A DNA stretch of 64,000 bases from Candidatus Ideonella esbjergensis (GCA_016710065.1 JADJLP010000001.1:1595001-1659000); one strand, 5' to 3'; shown: positions 47,455-55,685, counted from the stretch's first letter. Translations and numbers: made by a program. The notes: a model not told the origin generated them from the letters alone.

Positions 47455-47513
47455 GCCTAACGTTCGAGGTGAGCCGCAAAGTGCAGCTTGCTGCACTTTG
47501 TCGGTTCGACCGA
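47455..47513 (-). repeat. attC site B, main part (interrupted)
   Basis: GCCTAACGTTCGAGGTGAGC is followed by the hairpin AAAGTGCAGC/GCTGCACTTT and TCGGTTCGACCGA; it is identical to attC C up to this point. The last bases (GGGGTTAGG) are at 49049-49057, displaced by the IS1111-type element. Confidence 0.9.
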
Positions 47514-49048
47514 ATACGAAGGGACTTCCCCAATCGCGCAACGGTGTCCAGGCACCAAGATTGAAGTGTTGGCAGTCAATCTAAAGCTTTGAAAGGAGAA
47601 GTCCCATGGCAGAGATTACACGAGCATTGATGGTCCGGGTAGGTGTGGACCTGGCCAAGCAGTCGATCCAAGTGCACGCGGTGGATGCGGCGGGTAGGCG
47701 GGTGTTTGCCAGGGCGCTCAAGCGCGACCAATTCCTGCCCTGGTGCGGCACGTTGCCGGCGGGCTGCCTGGTGGCCATGGAGGCGTGCTCGGGCGCGCAC
47801 CACTGGGCGCGCAAGCTGCGGGCCATGGGCCTGGATGCGAGGCTGATCGCGGCCACCTTCGTCAGCCCTTACCGCATGGAGGGCAAGGGCGGCAAGAACG
47901 ACATGACCGATGCGGCCGCGATCTGCGAGGCCGCCTCGCGCCCGAGCATGCGCTTCGTGCCCATCAAGACCTGCGAGCAGCAAGGCGTGATGAGCCTGCA
48001 CCGGGTGCGCGAGGGGCTCAAGGAAGAGCGCACGGCCTGCATCAACCGCATCCGTGGCGTGCTCGCCGAGTATGGGCTGGTCTTTGGCCAGAGCCCCAAG
48101 CGGCTGCGCGCCGTGCTGGCCGACGTGATCGAGGACGCCAGCAACGAGATGCCCGCACGCGCACGCCTGGTGGTGCAGCGTGCCTTCGACCATTGGCGCG
48201 AACTCGACGAGCACCTGCACTGGTGTGACCAGCAGGTGGGCCAGCATGTGCGCGCCAGCCCTGAGGCCAAGCGTGCCGCCAAGGTCATCGGCATCGGTGA
48301 GCTCGGTGCCTCGGCCGTGACGGCCAGCGTGGGTGACTTCCAAGCAGTTCACAAGCGGCGCTCAGTTCGGAGCCTGGCTCGGGATCGTGCCCCGGCAGAA
48401 CTCCACCGGCGGCAAGGCCAGCCTGGGGCGCATCACCAAGCGCGGCGATGACTACCTGCGCACGCCGCTGATCCAGGGCGCCAAGTCGGCGGTGATGAGC
48501 GCGGGCAAACGAGACGACCCGACCTCGCGCTGGCTGGCGCAACTCGTTGTTCGAGTCGGCTGGCAAAAGGCCTGCGTGGCCATGGCCAACAAGAACGCCC
48601 GCATCCTGTGGGCGGTGATGACCCGCGAGCAAGGCTTCGATCCGAACCATGTGAGCGTCAAGCCTGCAGCCAAACAAACAGCACCGGCGCCCGCGCCAGA
48701 GCCCTGCGCGGCGTGAGCTGCGCCCAGATCAAGCCACTCCCCCAACAACTCTCTTCCAGCCAGACATGCGTTCGAAGATGCATTGACAGGTCAGACCGGC
48801 AGCCGGCGAACTCGACTAACCCTGCGCGGAGGGCAATCGCGCCCAAACCCGTGGACTGAATGGAGCCCGGCTGAGCGGTTCGTATCTGGGTCCGCACCTT
48901 CCCCGGTGCAACAAGGCCGTTTGTAGATGTGCAGTCTGTTTCTCTGTCGCACCGCATCATCGTCCCCCTCATGTCTTCACCTGGCAGATCACCACCAACA
49001 GCCAAATTTCAAAATTCAGCTCTTGACCAAAGTGGAAGTCCTTGTAGA
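47514..49048 (+). mobile_element. IS1111-type element copy B inserted in attC B
   Basis: The element of about 1.53 kb splits an attC between its central hairpin and the R box. Subterminal inverted repeats GGGACTTCC (near 47521) and GGAAGTCC (near 49034) are the IS1111 hallmark. A group of IS1111 elements is known to target attC sites, and this insertion fits that. The long non-coding distal part (48717-49048) is typical. Confidence 0.85.
47606..48716 (+). pseudogene. IS1111-type transposase, frameshifted
   Basis: The ATG at 47606 follows AAGGAGAAG. The DEDD part reads VGVDLAKQSIQVHAVDAAGR, VAMEACSGAHHWARKL, KNDMTDAAAIC. After SVGDF one extra C (48338-48342) breaks the frame; copy A at 29782 shows the undamaged version. 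The C-terminal half (KQFTSGAQFGAWLGIVPRQN) continues in the next frame to 48716. Confidence 0.88.
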
Positions 49049-49058
49049 GGGGTTAGGT
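49049..49058 (-). repeat. attC site B, displaced R box
   Basis: GGGGTTAGGT completes the attC begun at 47455. The stop codon of the HNH gene overlaps it. Confidence 0.8.
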
Positions 49059-49559
49059 GCCTGCAGGAAGTGCATACGAGACTTTCGTGTCTTCTACGAC
49101 AACATGGCCTGACTCCCGGAGGCTAGAAAGCAGGGCGTCAAGCTCGACCTCTGACAGAGACATTTGAAATACGGAGTTCATTGTGTTCTTCAGCGTTGCG
49201 ACGCGTCGTGGCCTGGACGGGCCTCGCTTCTGAAGATCTGCAACCACTAGAGCAACTCTCTCCGGGAGTGGTTCCTGAACTGTTGATGTAGTCGATTGGG
49301 CTAGCGGGAGGGATGCTGACTTTGGACAGACAAACTGACTTCGCTGGTTCAAGACGGCCTGCAACTTCGCCTTTATCGACAGGTTCCCCAATGCTGCGTT
49401 GACGGTCTTGCAGCAGGCTACACAGTTATCGTCGTCCTTTGGTCCACCGTTGGAAGTGGCGACCAGATGCTCGACACTCGCCTCACCTTCGGGAATGGGC
49501 TCCCCGCAGAAGAAGCAACGGTTTCCTTGCAGGAAGAGTAGGCGTTCGAGTTGCTTCAT
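49053..49559 (-). CDS. Cassette gene: HNH-type nuclease
   Basis: This 168-residue protein starts at ATG 49559, 7 bp from attC C. The N-terminal zinc/HNH motif reads NRCFFCGEPIPEGEASVEHL, then NGGPKDDDNCVACCKTVN: CxxC, the catalytic EH pair, N and a second CxxC. The remainder (residues 70-168) is not recognised and may bind DNA or a partner. HNH nucleases in cassettes are often defence proteins; that role is inferred. Confidence 0.82.
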   Translation of the reverse strand: MKQLERLLFLQGNRCFFCGEPIPEGEASVEHLVATSNGGPKDDDNCVACCKTVNAALGNLSIKAKLQAVLNQRSQFVCPKSASLPLAQSTTSTVQEPLPERVALVVADLQKRGPSRPRRVATLKNTMNSVFQMSLSEVELDALLSSLRESGHVVVEDTKVSYALPAGT

Positions 49560-49565
49560 TCAGGA

Positions 49566-49634
49566 ACCTAACGTTCGAGGTGAGCCGCAAAGTGCAGCTT
49601 GCTGCACTTTGTCGGTTCGACCGAGGGGTTAGGC
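49566..49634 (-). repeat. attC site C, intact
   Basis: ACCTAACG at 49566 and GTTAGGC at 49628-49634 enclose the hairpin with arms AAAGTGCAGC and GCTGCACTTT; 69 bp. It serves as the reference for the split sites B and D. Confidence 0.92.
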
Positions 49635-49677
49635 CTCAGTCTATTGGAGCCTGTGAAGGCTGGCATGAACTGGGTTT

Positions 49678-50187
49678 TCACTGCAGCAAAGGTAGAGCAG
49701 TCTGGTTCACTTCTAGCCAATCGACTACTGCAGACATGAGTTCGAAAACAGCGCCAGTTGTTGCCTCATGGTCTTCCGATGTGCCGCGATAGAGGGCTTT
49801 GATTCTTTCGAGACCCGCAACTACACCTTGGCAACTGGAAGTGCTCGGCTGCTTGTTGCTACAAAGATGACGTTGGATGATGCCCGCGAACTCGTCGACT
49901 TCTCGCGTTGACATCTTCTGATCCGACAGGGCATCTTGCAAGAGCAAGCTCGAATAGAGAGAGAGTTGATCTTGTGCGGACTGCAATCTTCCACCGGCCA
50001 CTGCCGGTGCAGTCAGCTCTGCGAATCGTTCGAATGTGCTTTCCATAGACGCACCACCTGTTCGCGAAAGTTTCGAGTTGGTTGACCCTTGAGCCATTGA
50101 ATGGCCTACCAGAGCTAAGAGGAAAGTCAAAAGGCTGGCGAGGCAGACACTTCTCTGAAAGTTGCGATGACATGAGTAGTGGGTCAT
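49678..50187 (-). CDS. Cassette gene: secreted protein
   Basis: This 169-residue protein starts at ATG 50187, 8 bp from the displaced attC D box. A signal peptide (SVCLASLLTFLLALVGHSMA) is cut near residue 34. The mature part is helical (ESTFERFAELTAPAVAGGRL, STREVDEFAGIIQRHLC, VAGLERIKALYRGTSEDHEA) with two cysteines. No family recognised. Because of the intron insertion, its frame is open upstream into the reverse transcriptase, but the cassette start is clear. Confidence 0.72.
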   Translation of the reverse strand: MTHYSCHRNFQRSVCLASLLTFLLALVGHSMAQGSTNSKLSRTGGASMESTFERFAELTAPAVAGGRLQSAQDQLSLYSSLLLQDALSDQKMSTREVDEFAGIIQRHLCSNKQPSTSSCQGVVAGLERIKALYRGTSEDHEATTGAVFELMSAVVDWLEVNQTALPLLQ

Positions 50188-50190
50188 GAG

Positions 50191-50195
50191 GCCTA
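50191..50195 (-). repeat. attC site D, R-box fragment
   Basis: GCCTA is the part of attC D left of the group II intron; the rest starts at 52046. Joined, they give the GCCTAACGTTCGAGG of the other sites. Confidence 0.8.
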
Positions 50196-52045
50196 ATCGG
50201 GATAGGAGAAAGCCTCGCGGCCTTCCCCTCCCACACCACCGGACGTACGGGTCACGTATCCGGCGATTCGGGTTGTTGAATATGTGCTGGTCATGTGGGC
50301 CTCGCTGGCGCCAAACATGGTAGCCCCAAACGGTTGAGTAAGTGGCTGGCATGGCCAGCGATAGCGCCGGGGTTCGGCTGAGTCTCCACGGGCCGTGCGC
50401 GCTCTTGCTGACGTTCCAGGCTTCTCGCACTGACACGCCCCGCTTGCGCAGCTCGCGGTATCCGGCACTCCCCCACAGCTTCCATTGATAGCAGCGTAAC
50501 CGTCGCCGCAACCACTTGTCCAGTTCGCGAAGAGGGCTCAGCACTTCGGCAATGCCGAAGTACGCTTTCCAGCCAAGCAGGCTTTCCCTCAGCTCTTCGA
50601 CGATGCTGTGCAAGCGGTGGCCTCTTGTGCGGCGGCTCAACTCTCTGAGCTTGTCCTTGAGCTTGGCCATGGCCGTCTTGGCCACTTGCAAGCCCTTGGT
50701 CTTGCGGTTGAGCGTGAAGCCCAGGAACTTGCGGTTCCAGGGCCTGTCCACGGCGCTCTTTCGTGCATTCACTGTGAGCCTCAGTGACTCTTCGACAAAG
50801 CGCGTCACGCTGTCCATCACGCGCTGCCCGGCTCGCTGGGACGCCACCATGATCTGGCAGTCATCTGCGTACCTGGCAAAGCGCAGGCCGCGCCGCTCCA
50901 GGGTCCAGTCCAACTCATCCAACACCACGTTGGCCAGCACCGGCGAGAGCGGCCCGCCTTGCGGCACGCCTTGTTCTCGCGCTTCGATGCGCCCGTCCAC
51001 CCAGACCCCGGCTTTGACGATGCGCCGTATCAGCTTGAGCAGCGCACCGTCAGGCACGTGCTTGGCCAATCGGCCGATCAGCCGGTCTTGGTTGACCCGG
51101 TCGAAGAAGCTCTCCAGGTCCAGGTCCACCACCCAGGCTTGGCCCGCCTTGACCAGCGTCTGCATCCGGCGCACCGCCTGGTGCGCCGAGCGCTGCGGCC
51201 TGAAGCCGTAGCTGTCGGGGTGGAAGTGCGGCTCCCATTGCTGGGTGACCACTTGGGCGATGGCTTGTTGTATGAATCGGTCCAGCACCGTGGGGATGCC
51301 CAACTGCCTCACGCGGCCATCTGGCTTGGGGATCTCGACCCGGCGCACCGGCTGCGGTCGGTACCGTCCCGCCAGGATGTCGGCCTTGATCTGCGGCCAG
51401 TGTTGCTTGAGGTGTTCAGGCAGGGCATCGACGCTCATGCCGTCTATGCCCGGCGCGCCTTTGTTCTGGCGTACCCGTTTGAGGGCGCGCTGCAGGTTCT
51501 CGCGTGCAAGCACGCGCTCCAACAACGCCCCACACATCGCTTGCGCACTCCGGGCTTGGTTGGCGGCGGGTCCATCCGTTTCGGATGCCATCCCGTCTCC
51601 CTGGGGCCCGGCGCTCAAGGCTCTTCCCGTTCGGGCCTTCGCTGGCAGCCCCGCCAACTACTATGCCCTCTGCTGACTTCTCTACGGCGCTCGGCGGCAG
51701 TTGCCCGCCACCCAGTCGCCGGCCTTGGCAGGCCCGCGACACCGCAGAGATCTCCCGTGGTAAGACACGAATCCTTCCTCGCATAGACGCCAGATTTACA
51801 AAATGCACCCATCCCAGCATTGCGCCTGGGTTTGCAGATGGAGGGCTTCGCGGTCACGTGCCCGCTCGCCCCGAATGCATCACGCCTCATATCCGGTTTC
51901 TGTTCGTCGCCCCGCGAGTTTCGCCTTGAGCTTCCTCCCCACCCCGCCTCGCGGCGACGCAGTTGCCCTTTGGCTAACCTTCGGCTCTGCTGATACCTGG
52001 TACCGGGACTTTCACCCAGCGGGATTCGTGCCATGCACGGCACAC
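50196..52045 (-). mobile_element. Group IIC intron inserted in an attC
   Basis: On the minus strand the intron starts GTGTGCCGTG (consensus GUGYG) and ends CTATCCCGAT. Excision restores a perfect attC (CCTCGAACGT joined to TAGGC). The 5' region includes the group II-like GGGTGAAAGTCCC at about 52006-52018, and the 3' region has the domain V/VI hairpins near 50205-50275. It encodes a reverse transcriptase. It lies in an attC, as group IIC-attC introns do. Confidence 0.9.
50291..51591 (-). pseudogene. ltrA: Group II intron reverse transcriptase/maturase, C-terminal frameshift
   Basis: From ATG 51591 the protein has all RT blocks: NKGAPGIDGMSVDALPEHL, IPKPDGRVRQLGIPTVLDRF, SYGFRPQRSAHQAVRRMQ, VVDLDLESFFDRVNQ, REQGVPQGGPLSPVLAN and the catalytic RFARYADDCQIM, followed by maturase domain X (WNRKFLGFTLNRKTKG, LGWKAYFGIA). 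Near 50350 the frame slips by one: the expected ending LLNRLGLPCLAPARPT with a stop at 50291 is in another frame, while the open frame runs through the intron end into the cassette gene. Confidence 0.87.
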
Positions 52046-52109
52046 ACGTTCGAGGTGAGGCGCAAATTGCAGCTTGCTGCAATTTGTCGCCTCGACTGAG
52101 GGGTTAGCG
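52046..52109 (-). repeat. attC site D, main part
   Basis: ACGTTCGAGGTGAGGCGC, the hairpin arms CAAATTGCAGC/GCTGCAATTTG and GAGGGGTTAGCG. It is almost identical to attC E. Confidence 0.88.
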
Positions 52110-52363
52110 AAGTAATCGGCCCGACCCCGCCGCCAATCGTCCCGAAGAAACTCTGTGCGCTCCGGTTGTGGCAAGGTGGAATGCGGCGCCGCGGAAGACC
52201 GATTTGGCAATGGTGCGCACTGCCCGCGGGTTAGCGTGGTCCTGGGTGACGTCATCGACATTGGTGAATCGGCGTGGCAGTTCACAGCTGCCTCGACGAT
52301 ATCCCGTTTGAGAGAGTGAGCAAGACGACGTACCCGATGCGGCGCCACATTCCGCAACGGATG
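52110..52363. other. Cassette remnant left of the IS110
   Basis: About 250 bp with no supported gene. A second GGGTTAGCG occurs near 52226 and may be part of another damaged attC. The IS110 start lies at the right border. Confidence 0.4.
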
Positions 52364-53737
52364 ATGGAGGACACCTTGGCTCAACGCAACCGGACTTCCC
52401 CACCTCGCTCTGGCAAGACGCGCGCGGCGTTCAGCCTGACCCACCCCAATGCCGCCGGCATCGACATCGGCTCGGCTTCGCACTACGTGGCCGTGCCGCC
52501 AGACCGCGACGACGAGCCGGTGCGCGAGTTCCAGAGCTTCACCGCCGATCTGCACCGCCTGGCCGACTGGCTTGCGGCCTGCGGCGTGGACACCGTGGCC
52601 ATGGAGTCCACGGGCGTGTACTGGATCGCGCTGTTCGAACTGCTCGACGCCCGTGGCTTCACGGTGCTGCTGGTCAATGCCCGGCATGTCAAGAACGTAT
52701 CGGGCCGCAAGAGCGATGTGCTGGACTGCCAGTGGTTGCAGCAGTTGATGAGCTTCGGCCTGCTGCGCGGGGCCTTCCGGCCGGCCGACGAGGTCTGCGC
52801 GCTGCGCGCACTCTCGCGCCAGCGCGAGATGCTGCTGCGCAGCCAGTCGCGCCACGTGCAGCACATGCAAAAGGCGCTCACCCAGATGAACCTCCAACTG
52901 GCCAATGTGATCTCCGACATCGTCGGCGTCACCGGCCAGAAGATCCTGCGCGCCATCGTGGCGGGCGAGCGCGACGGGCTGACGCTGGCGGCCCTCAAGG
53001 ACGCCCGCATCAAGGCCAGCGCCAATGAGATTGCCCAGAGTCTGCAGGGCTCCTGGCGCGCCGAGCACCTCTTCGCCCTCAAGCAAGCCTTGGCGCTGTT
53101 CGACTTCTACGCCACCCAAATGGCCGAGTGCGACGCCGCCATCGAGGCGCAGTTGCAGGTCCTGGCCGCCCATACCGGTGATCCTCAACCGGGCAAGAAG
53201 CGCAGCCGCGCGCGCAATGCGCCCAAGTTCGACCTGCGGGTCCAGCTGTTTCGCATGTGCGGCGTGGACCTGACGCGCATCGACGGCATTGACGTCACCA
53301 CCGCGCTGGTCGTGGTCTCGGAGATCGGCGTGGACATGTCGCGCTTCCCCACCGTCAAGCACTTCACCTCCTGGCTGGGCCTGTGCCCCGGCACCAAGAT
53401 CACCGGCGGTAAGCTGCTCAGTGGCAAGACCAAGCGGTGTGCCAACCGCGCGGCACAGGCCCTGCGGCTGGCCGCTGCCGCGCTGCGATCGAGCAAGTCG
53501 GCGTTGGGCGCGTACTTCCGGCGCATGTGCTCACACATGGATAAGCCCAAAGCGGTGACCGCTGCCGCCCACAAGCTCGCCCGGCTCATCTACACGCTGT
53601 TGACCAAGGGCGAGGAGTACACCGACCAGGGCCAGGACTATTTCGAGGAGCGCTACCGCGAGCGCGTCATCCGCCAGATCACCCAACGCGCCGCCAAGCT
53701 CGGACTTTCCGTCGTCCCCACCGCGCAAGCGGCCTGA
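52364..53737 (+). CDS. IS110-family transposase, intact
   Basis: This protein of about 457 residues has the DEDD N-terminal domain (AAGIDIGSASHYVAVPPD, VAMESTGVYWIALFELLD, GRKSDVLDCQWLQQLMSFGLL) and the transposase_20 C-terminal domain (GIDVTTALVVVSEIG, FTSWLGLCPGTKITGGKLLS). Two adjacent ATGs (52361, 52364) are possible starts. It is one of the few mobile-element genes here with no frameshift. It sits in a cassette between attC D and E. Confidence 0.9.
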   Translation: MEDTLAQRNRTSPPRSGKTRAAFSLTHPNAAGIDIGSASHYVAVPPDRDDEPVREFQSFTADLHRLADWLAACGVDTVAMESTGVYWIALFELLDARGFTVLLVNARHVKNVSGRKSDVLDCQWLQQLMSFGLLRGAFRPADEVCALRALSRQREMLLRSQSRHVQHMQKALTQMNLQLANVISDIVGVTGQKILRAIVAGERDGLTLAALKDARIKASANEIAQSLQGSWRAEHLFALKQALALFDFYATQMAECDAAIEAQLQVLAAHTGDPQPGKKRSRARNAPKFDLRVQLFRMCGVDLTRIDGIDVTTALVVVSEIGVDMSRFPTVKHFTSWLGLCPGTKITGGKLLSGKTKRCANRAAQALRLAAAALRSSKSALGAYFRRMCSHMDKPKAVTAAAHKLARLIYTLLTKGEEYTDQGQDYFEERYRERVIRQITQRAAKLGLSVVPTAQAA

Positions 53738-53798
53738 AAAACTCATTGCCTATCAGTCACTTGGGAGGAGTTTCTTGAGAGGCGTCATGGCGTCAGGC

Positions 53799-54353
53799 TC
53801 AAGTAGGCGCCTTCAAAACTGCGTGTAGGTCGCGCCTTATCTGTTTGGACCTGTCGTGGAAGTACGCGGCCGCACCATCTGGAAATTGCGAATAGCTGAG
53901 ACGACGAATCTCCTCCCATATGGGATGCTGGAATGCTGGCCGCTTCTGATACTTGAGGTTGTAGAGCGTCTCCCATTGAAGGAGGTGAGCTAGAAGGTCA
54001 ACTGCTGCCTCGTCTGGGGCGTCCGGTTCCAAATACATCGACGAGTTTTGTAGGCAATCCACAATCGCTCTGTTGTGTTCGTGAAGCGCGTGCTCTACCT
54101 CGTGAGAAATGGCGTCATCTGCGCCGTAGTGGCTTGTCGAGAGGGCTCGAGTGGCACGAAGATGCATGGAGACAGGCAGGTACAGCTTGGTAAGTTGATC
54201 GGTTCTGAATGCCACGGTGCGTTTGGCGCCCTCAAACCGTTGCTCGAGACGACGGACATGGCGTTGCGCTGCAGCCGAGACGAGAGCCGCGACAATTGCG
54301 CTCACCGCGGCGATGATCGCGACAACAACTGCAAGGTCTCTAGGTAGTTCCAT
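53799..54353 (-). CDS. Cassette gene: protein with N-terminal membrane anchor
   Basis: This 184-residue protein starts at ATG 54353, 22 bp from attC E. Residues 8-30 (AVVVAIIAAVSAIVAALVSA) form a membrane helix, followed by a charged coiled coil (QRHVRRLEQRFEGAKRTVAF) and a cytoplasmic helical domain with two His-rich points (HEVEHALHEHNRAIVDCL). No family recognised. Small membrane proteins with this plan are frequent in cassettes. Confidence 0.72.
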   Translation of the reverse strand: MELPRDLAVVVAIIAAVSAIVAALVSAAAQRHVRRLEQRFEGAKRTVAFRTDQLTKLYLPVSMHLRATRALSTSHYGADDAISHEVEHALHEHNRAIVDCLQNSSMYLEPDAPDEAAVDLLAHLLQWETLYNLKYQKRPAFQHPIWEEIRRLSYSQFPDGAAAYFHDRSKQIRRDLHAVLKAPT

Positions 54354-54375
54354 GGCGATGAAGCTCCTGAATGAC

Positions 54376-54444
54376 GCCTAACGTTCGAGGTGAGGCGCAA
54401 ATTGCAGCTTGCTGCAATTTGTCGCCTCGACTGAGGGGTTGGGC
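54376..54444 (-). repeat. attC site E, intact
   Basis: GCCTAACG (54376) and GTTGGGCG (from 54438) enclose the same hairpin as attC D; 69 bp. Confidence 0.92.
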
Positions 54445-54475
54445 GTCTGCCGGATAGACGGCGCAGTGCATTTGT

Positions 54476-54493
54476 TGTACAGTAACGCGTACA
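54476..54493. promoter_or_regulatory. YefM-YoeB operator-like site
   Basis: TGTAC-n8-GTACA lies 17 bp before the antitoxin start. Known yefM-yoeB operators contain TGTACA palindromes, so this is the likely autoregulation site. It also shows the cassette brings its own promoter, as expected for a toxin-antitoxin cassette in reverse orientation. Confidence 0.6.
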
Positions 54494-54509
54494 TACTTGG
54501 AGTGCTGCT

Positions 54510-54761
54510 ATGGACGCAATTACCTACTCTGCTGCCCGCGCCAACTTGGCGACGACCATGGATCGTGTTTGCAATGACCACGAGGCGTTGATCATTACAC
54601 GCAATGGCGAACAGTCGGTTGTGATGCTCTCCCTGGAGGACTTCCAAGCGTTGGAAGAGACCGCGTACCTGTTGAGGAACCCAGCGAACGCTAAGCGACT
54701 TCTTTCGGCGGTTGCTCAGTTGGCGGCTGGCAAGGGTGTGAAGCGGGAGCTTGCCAAGTGA
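54510..54761 (+). CDS. yefM: YefM-family antitoxin
   Basis: This 83-residue protein begins MDAITYSAARANLATTMDRV, followed by ALIITRNGEQSVVMLSLEDF and LEETAYLLRNPANAKRLLSA, the Phd/YefM fold. It neutralises YoeB and represses the operon. It has a good ribosome site (TTGGAGTG). Orientation is opposite to the other cassette genes. Confidence 0.93.
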   Translation: MDAITYSAARANLATTMDRVCNDHEALIITRNGEQSVVMLSLEDFQALEETAYLLRNPANAKRLLSAVAQLAAGKGVKRELAK

Positions 54762-55012
54762 AGTTGATTTTTGCGGATGAGGCATGGGATGACTACCTCT
54801 ACTGGCAAAAGCAGGACCGCCGCATGGTTGACCGGATAAACAAGCTGATTCGCGAGACCCAACGTGAGCCATTTGAGGGCGTTGGAAAACCTGAGCCACT
54901 AAAGCACGCGCTGTCTGGCTTTTGGTCACGACGCATCACAGACGAACACCGCATGGTTTACAAGGTGGAGGATGGGGCCTTGTTGATAGCGCAACTCCGA
55001 TACCACTACTGA
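54758..55012 (+). CDS. yoeB: YoeB-family toxin
   Basis: This 84-residue ribosome-dependent mRNA interferase starts with GTG overlapping the yefM stop (GTGA). Motifs: DEAWDDYLYWQKQDRRMVDRINKLI, PFEGVGKPEPLKHALSGFWSRRI and EHRMVYKVEDGALLIAQLRYHY, including the catalytic Arg and the terminal His-Tyr. The pair is complete and likely active, and would stabilise the cassette array. Confidence 0.94.
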   Translation: MKLIFADEAWDDYLYWQKQDRRMVDRINKLIRETQREPFEGVGKPEPLKHALSGFWSRRITDEHRMVYKVEDGALLIAQLRYHY

Positions 55013-55013
55013 G

Positions 55014-55020
55014 ACGCCCA
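55014..55020 (-). repeat. attC site F, fragment
   Basis: ACGCCCA is the R box that ends the YefM-YoeB cassette; the rest of the attC was lost when the intron remnant and its right side were truncated. Confidence 0.65.
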
Positions 55021-55114
55021 ATCGGGATAGGAGAAAGCCTCGCGGCCTCCCCCTCCCACACCACCGGACGTACGGGTCACGTATCCGGCGATTCGGGTTG
55101 TTGAATATGTGCTG
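55021..55114 (-). mobile_element. Group IIC intron 3'-end remnant
   Basis: Almost identical to 50196-50289 (the 3' end of the full intron, with domain V/VI). It joins the attC box at the same position, showing a second insertion of the same intron into another attC. The remainder is gone. Confidence 0.9.
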
Positions 55115-55270
55115 TGTTGGCGCCAACGCCAATTTGAGCCACATGCCGACGGGTGACTGAGCCAGGGATAACAATCTCTACGCCGCGTAGGCCTTGACTT
55201 CCGGCTTCGTCCAACCGGCTCACTGTGGAATCGGCGCTTGGCTCAAATCGGCGTCGGCGGCAACACCGAG
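55115..55270. mobile_element. 156-bp miniature element with 35-bp inverted ends
   Basis: TGTTGGCGCCAACGCC (55115) and, inverted, TGTTGCCGCCGACGCC (to 55270) start arms of about 35 bp that agree at about 29 positions and share ATTTGAGCCA. The TGT...ACA ends resemble IS21-type termini. No gene fits inside. It truncates imuA exactly at 55271. Confidence 0.7.
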
Positions 55271-55518
55271 GGCTGCGGGCTCAGAATCTCGGTGAGCGCG
55301 CCACAAGGCCAGCCGCCTCCGGGAAGTTCACGGTCGAGGTCGGTGAAACCGCTGGACAGCACGGGGTACAGGCGGGTGCCCATCTCGTCGCCGCGCCAGA
55401 TGGCGGACTCCACCTCGGTGGGCAGCTCAGCACCGCGGCGACGAGCGGGCTGAGGGCGAGCGAAGGCCTGGACCGGCAAGCCCTCCTCACCGGCCCATGG
55501 CAGGACGGCGGCTGGCAT
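55271..55518 (-). pseudogene. imuA: ImuA N-terminal part, truncated
   Basis: From ATG 55518 the frame gives AAVLPWAGEEGLPVQAFARP, VESAIWRGDEMGT, SSGFTDLDRELPGGGWPCGA and LTEILSPQPSVL, the conserved start of the SOS mutagenesis protein ImuA. It runs into the inverted repeat of the miniature element and stops. The rest of imuA, imuB and dnaE2 are absent here. Confidence 0.85.
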
Positions 55519-55531
55519 GGCGGTTCCGTGA

Positions 55532-55549
55532 ACTGGATGGGCATCCAGT
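55532..55549. promoter_or_regulatory. LexA-box-like palindrome upstream of imuA
   Basis: ACTGGATG-GG-CATCCAGT has the CTG-n10-CAG plan of proteobacterial LexA sites and lies 14 bp before the imuA start, in the region shared with the divergent SRAP gene. imuA operons are LexA-controlled, so the assignment is reasonable. Confidence 0.5.
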
Positions 55550-55685
55550 ATTGCACCAGTCGGCGGACTTGCCAAGTGGCTCGCAAAACCACAGGCCACC
55601 AGTTGCCGATGGCGCCGCTACAGTGCACTCGTCGGGGTCCACCCAGGCTCCGAGGGATATCCTGTACCTGTGGAAAGGTCTGCCC

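Larger units (their letters stand above)
46366..55020 (-). other. Integron gene-cassette array without integrase (CALIN-like)
   Basis: Five attC sites, intact or split, alternate with single small genes. Most genes lie on the minus strand and start within about 6 to 20 bp of the attC on their right, while their stop codons overlap the R box of the attC on their left. This is the geometry of integron cassettes. The near-identity of the 69-bp attC sites suggests a chromosomal integron lineage. No intI gene or attI is in the window; the expected side (right) ends in truncated mobile DNA at 55021-55270. Confidence 0.85.

Noticed and set aside
55115..55685. Possible integron integrase or attI at the end of the array
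   Set aside because: The region is explained by the miniature element and truncated imuA; no intI motifs found.
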